A stretch of 7,492 nt of DNA. Origin: Desulfobacterales bacterium. GTDB taxonomy: Bacteria > Desulfobacterota > Desulfobacteria > Desulfobacterales > Desulfosalsimonadaceae. The notes under the pieces are model-generated. The model was given only the letters and a program-made list of their open reading frames with translations. It ran no database searches and was not told where the DNA came from. A program made the position numbers and the translations under genes. The stretch lies in contig SLIE01000359.1 of NCBI GenBank assembly GCA_007135795.1, positions 1 to 7,492 of the forward strand, given 5' to 3'. Below are positions 7,401 through 7,492 of the stretch, piece after piece. Within the stretch, counting starts at the first letter, position 1. Every line of letters starts with the position of its first letter.

Positions 7401-7492
7401 GGGGGCTGAAGATGGGCGGAGAGACACCCCAGGCCAACCCGATCCTGCCGAAACTCTGGAACAGACTCGGCTTTGGCATATGGTTCCAGAAT
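4478..7492 (+). CDS. beta-phosphoglucomutase (HAD) fused to GH65 disaccharide phosphorylase, 3' end cut by window
   Basis: One open frame of 1005 codons runs off the right edge. Residues 1 to about 235 form a HAD domain of the beta-phosphoglucomutase type: nucleophile and acid/base Asp16 and Asp18 (FDLDGVIT), cap motif DGKPR (64-68), SSSKN (141-145), Lys176 in GKPAPDIF, and Glu200-Asp201 for magnesium. From Trp262 a GH65 glycoside phosphorylase follows: GNGYLGTRG (284-292), AYRGHIFWDE (ending at Glu610), FPWQSGS (653-659), the general acid Glu747 in GPDEFH, and the phosphate-binding loop HGSTLS (912-917). GH65 enzymes are inverting and release beta-glucose 1-phosphate from alpha-glucosides such as trehalose, maltose or kojibiose; the HAD domain would turn this into glucose 6-phosphate. 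About 50-60 C-terminal residues are probably missing. The FWDE motif, against FWDTE in well-studied members, resembles Mycobacterium Rv3401, whose neighbour Rv3400 is the HAD partner. The substrate is therefore uncertain. The ATG at 4478 gives a normal HAD N-terminus but lacks a Shine-Dalgarno; the frame is open upstream with alternative GTG (4391) and TTG (4421) starts. Confidence 0.94.
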   Translation, partial: MENALADRLFDAVIFDLDGVITHTATLHVRAWKEMFDEYLALRSERENEPFNPFTEQDYYAFVDGKPRIDGVLSFLDSRGIELSYGNPGDSPHEESIHGLGNRKNEVFNHLVKTEGVTVFPSSVVLVEALKKQNVKVGVASSSKNCRNILDAVGLLDHFDVRIDGEVSGELGLKGKPAPDIFTTACDRLGVEYYRAVVVEDAVSGVQAGEKGRFGLVLGVAREIDPIILLKNGADIVVRDLDEIGIKELDEWFETGLETEQWSLTYHDFNQSKEKTREALLTVGNGYLGTRGAMEESLASDIHYPGTYIAGVYNRLTSVVNEREIENEDFVNVPNWLPVNFYIEEDPFMDIHTIEIESICRRLDFKTGILHREMVVVDGKGRKTRIVSERLASMDDPHICALRYNITPLNYQEKVTIALTLGGASMNQGVARYNELNQLHLEPVQQDAKEDFLFVRARTTTSGTEIAMAAAINVSAPPIETLFPGTSARKAEVRFCLSGRINQTLSIEKKVAVYTSLDPGMLDPADAAKAAASNAPSFDSIKRASILKWEQIWAEMDLKLDGDRFSQKILRLHMYHLLVTASPNNINIDSGFPARGLHGEAYRGHIFWDEIFILPFYDLHFPNVAKAILMYRYRRLDKARALASAKGYKGAMFPWQSGSSGDEETQVMHLNPLTGKWGPDHSSLQYHVSLSVAFNTWQYFHITGDIAFMEAFGAEMFFEICRFWADMATWRQETGRYHIEGVMGPDEFHEKYPGSESGGMNDNAYTNLMVHWALVTAREIHARLSDPAKGALHAKIGISAQEIDTWQNIATRLNIVIQDDIIAQFDGYFSLNEIDWDYYRRTYGDIHRMDRILKKEGKSPNEYKVSKQADVLMAFFILGPTEVKRFLEVMGYKPVSDFFEKNINYYEARTSHGSTLSSVVHAALAAKNGDEAKSWTLYQEALASDYADVQGGTTGEGIHTGVMAGTVVAAMTVYGGLKMGGETPQANPILPKLWNRLGFGIWFQN

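Overview
The window reads as ordinary chromosomal DNA of moderate GC content from a Gram-negative bacterium. The protein sequences look most like those of Desulfobacterota (formerly Deltaproteobacteria). That assignment rests on remembered family resemblance, mainly the small exported protein and the HAD-GH65 fusion, and not on a marker gene. I see no RNA gene, insertion sequence, CRISPR array, integrase or prophage gene. Five protein genes account for almost all of the sequence, and two of them run off the window edges.

Left part (1-2855): mnmG, the FAD-dependent tRNA wobble-uridine modification enzyme, lies on the minus strand and loses about its last 50 residues at the left edge. Facing away from it, across a 179-bp gap, is a complete radical SAM gene of the YhcC/YtqA (TIGR01212) family on the plus strand. 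A good sigma-70-like promoter for mnmG lies in this gap, and its -35 box is only 7 bp from the radical SAM start codon. YtqA-type members of this family (MnmL) have been linked to conversion of the MnmEG product at tRNA U34, so the pair may be a tRNA wobble-modification module.

Middle part (2913-4204): two minus-strand genes probably form a small operon. A GNAT-family N-acetyltransferase comes first, followed 65 bp later by a small exported protein with a signal peptide and a CsgG/LpoB-like look. The exported gene converges on the radical SAM gene.

Right part (4205-7492): a 273-bp AT-rich divergent intergenic region carries a 16-bp inverted repeat. It is followed by a long plus-strand gene, open to the right edge, that encodes a fusion of an N-terminal beta-phosphoglucomutase-type HAD domain with a C-terminal GH65 disaccharide phosphorylase. 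The two activities would run in series: phosphorolysis of an alpha-glucoside gives beta-glucose 1-phosphate, which the HAD domain isomerises to glucose 6-phosphate.

Nothing here is a clearly new system. The points most worth following are the mnmG/radical SAM pair and the uncharacterised 'FWDE' subtype of the HAD-GH65 fusion.
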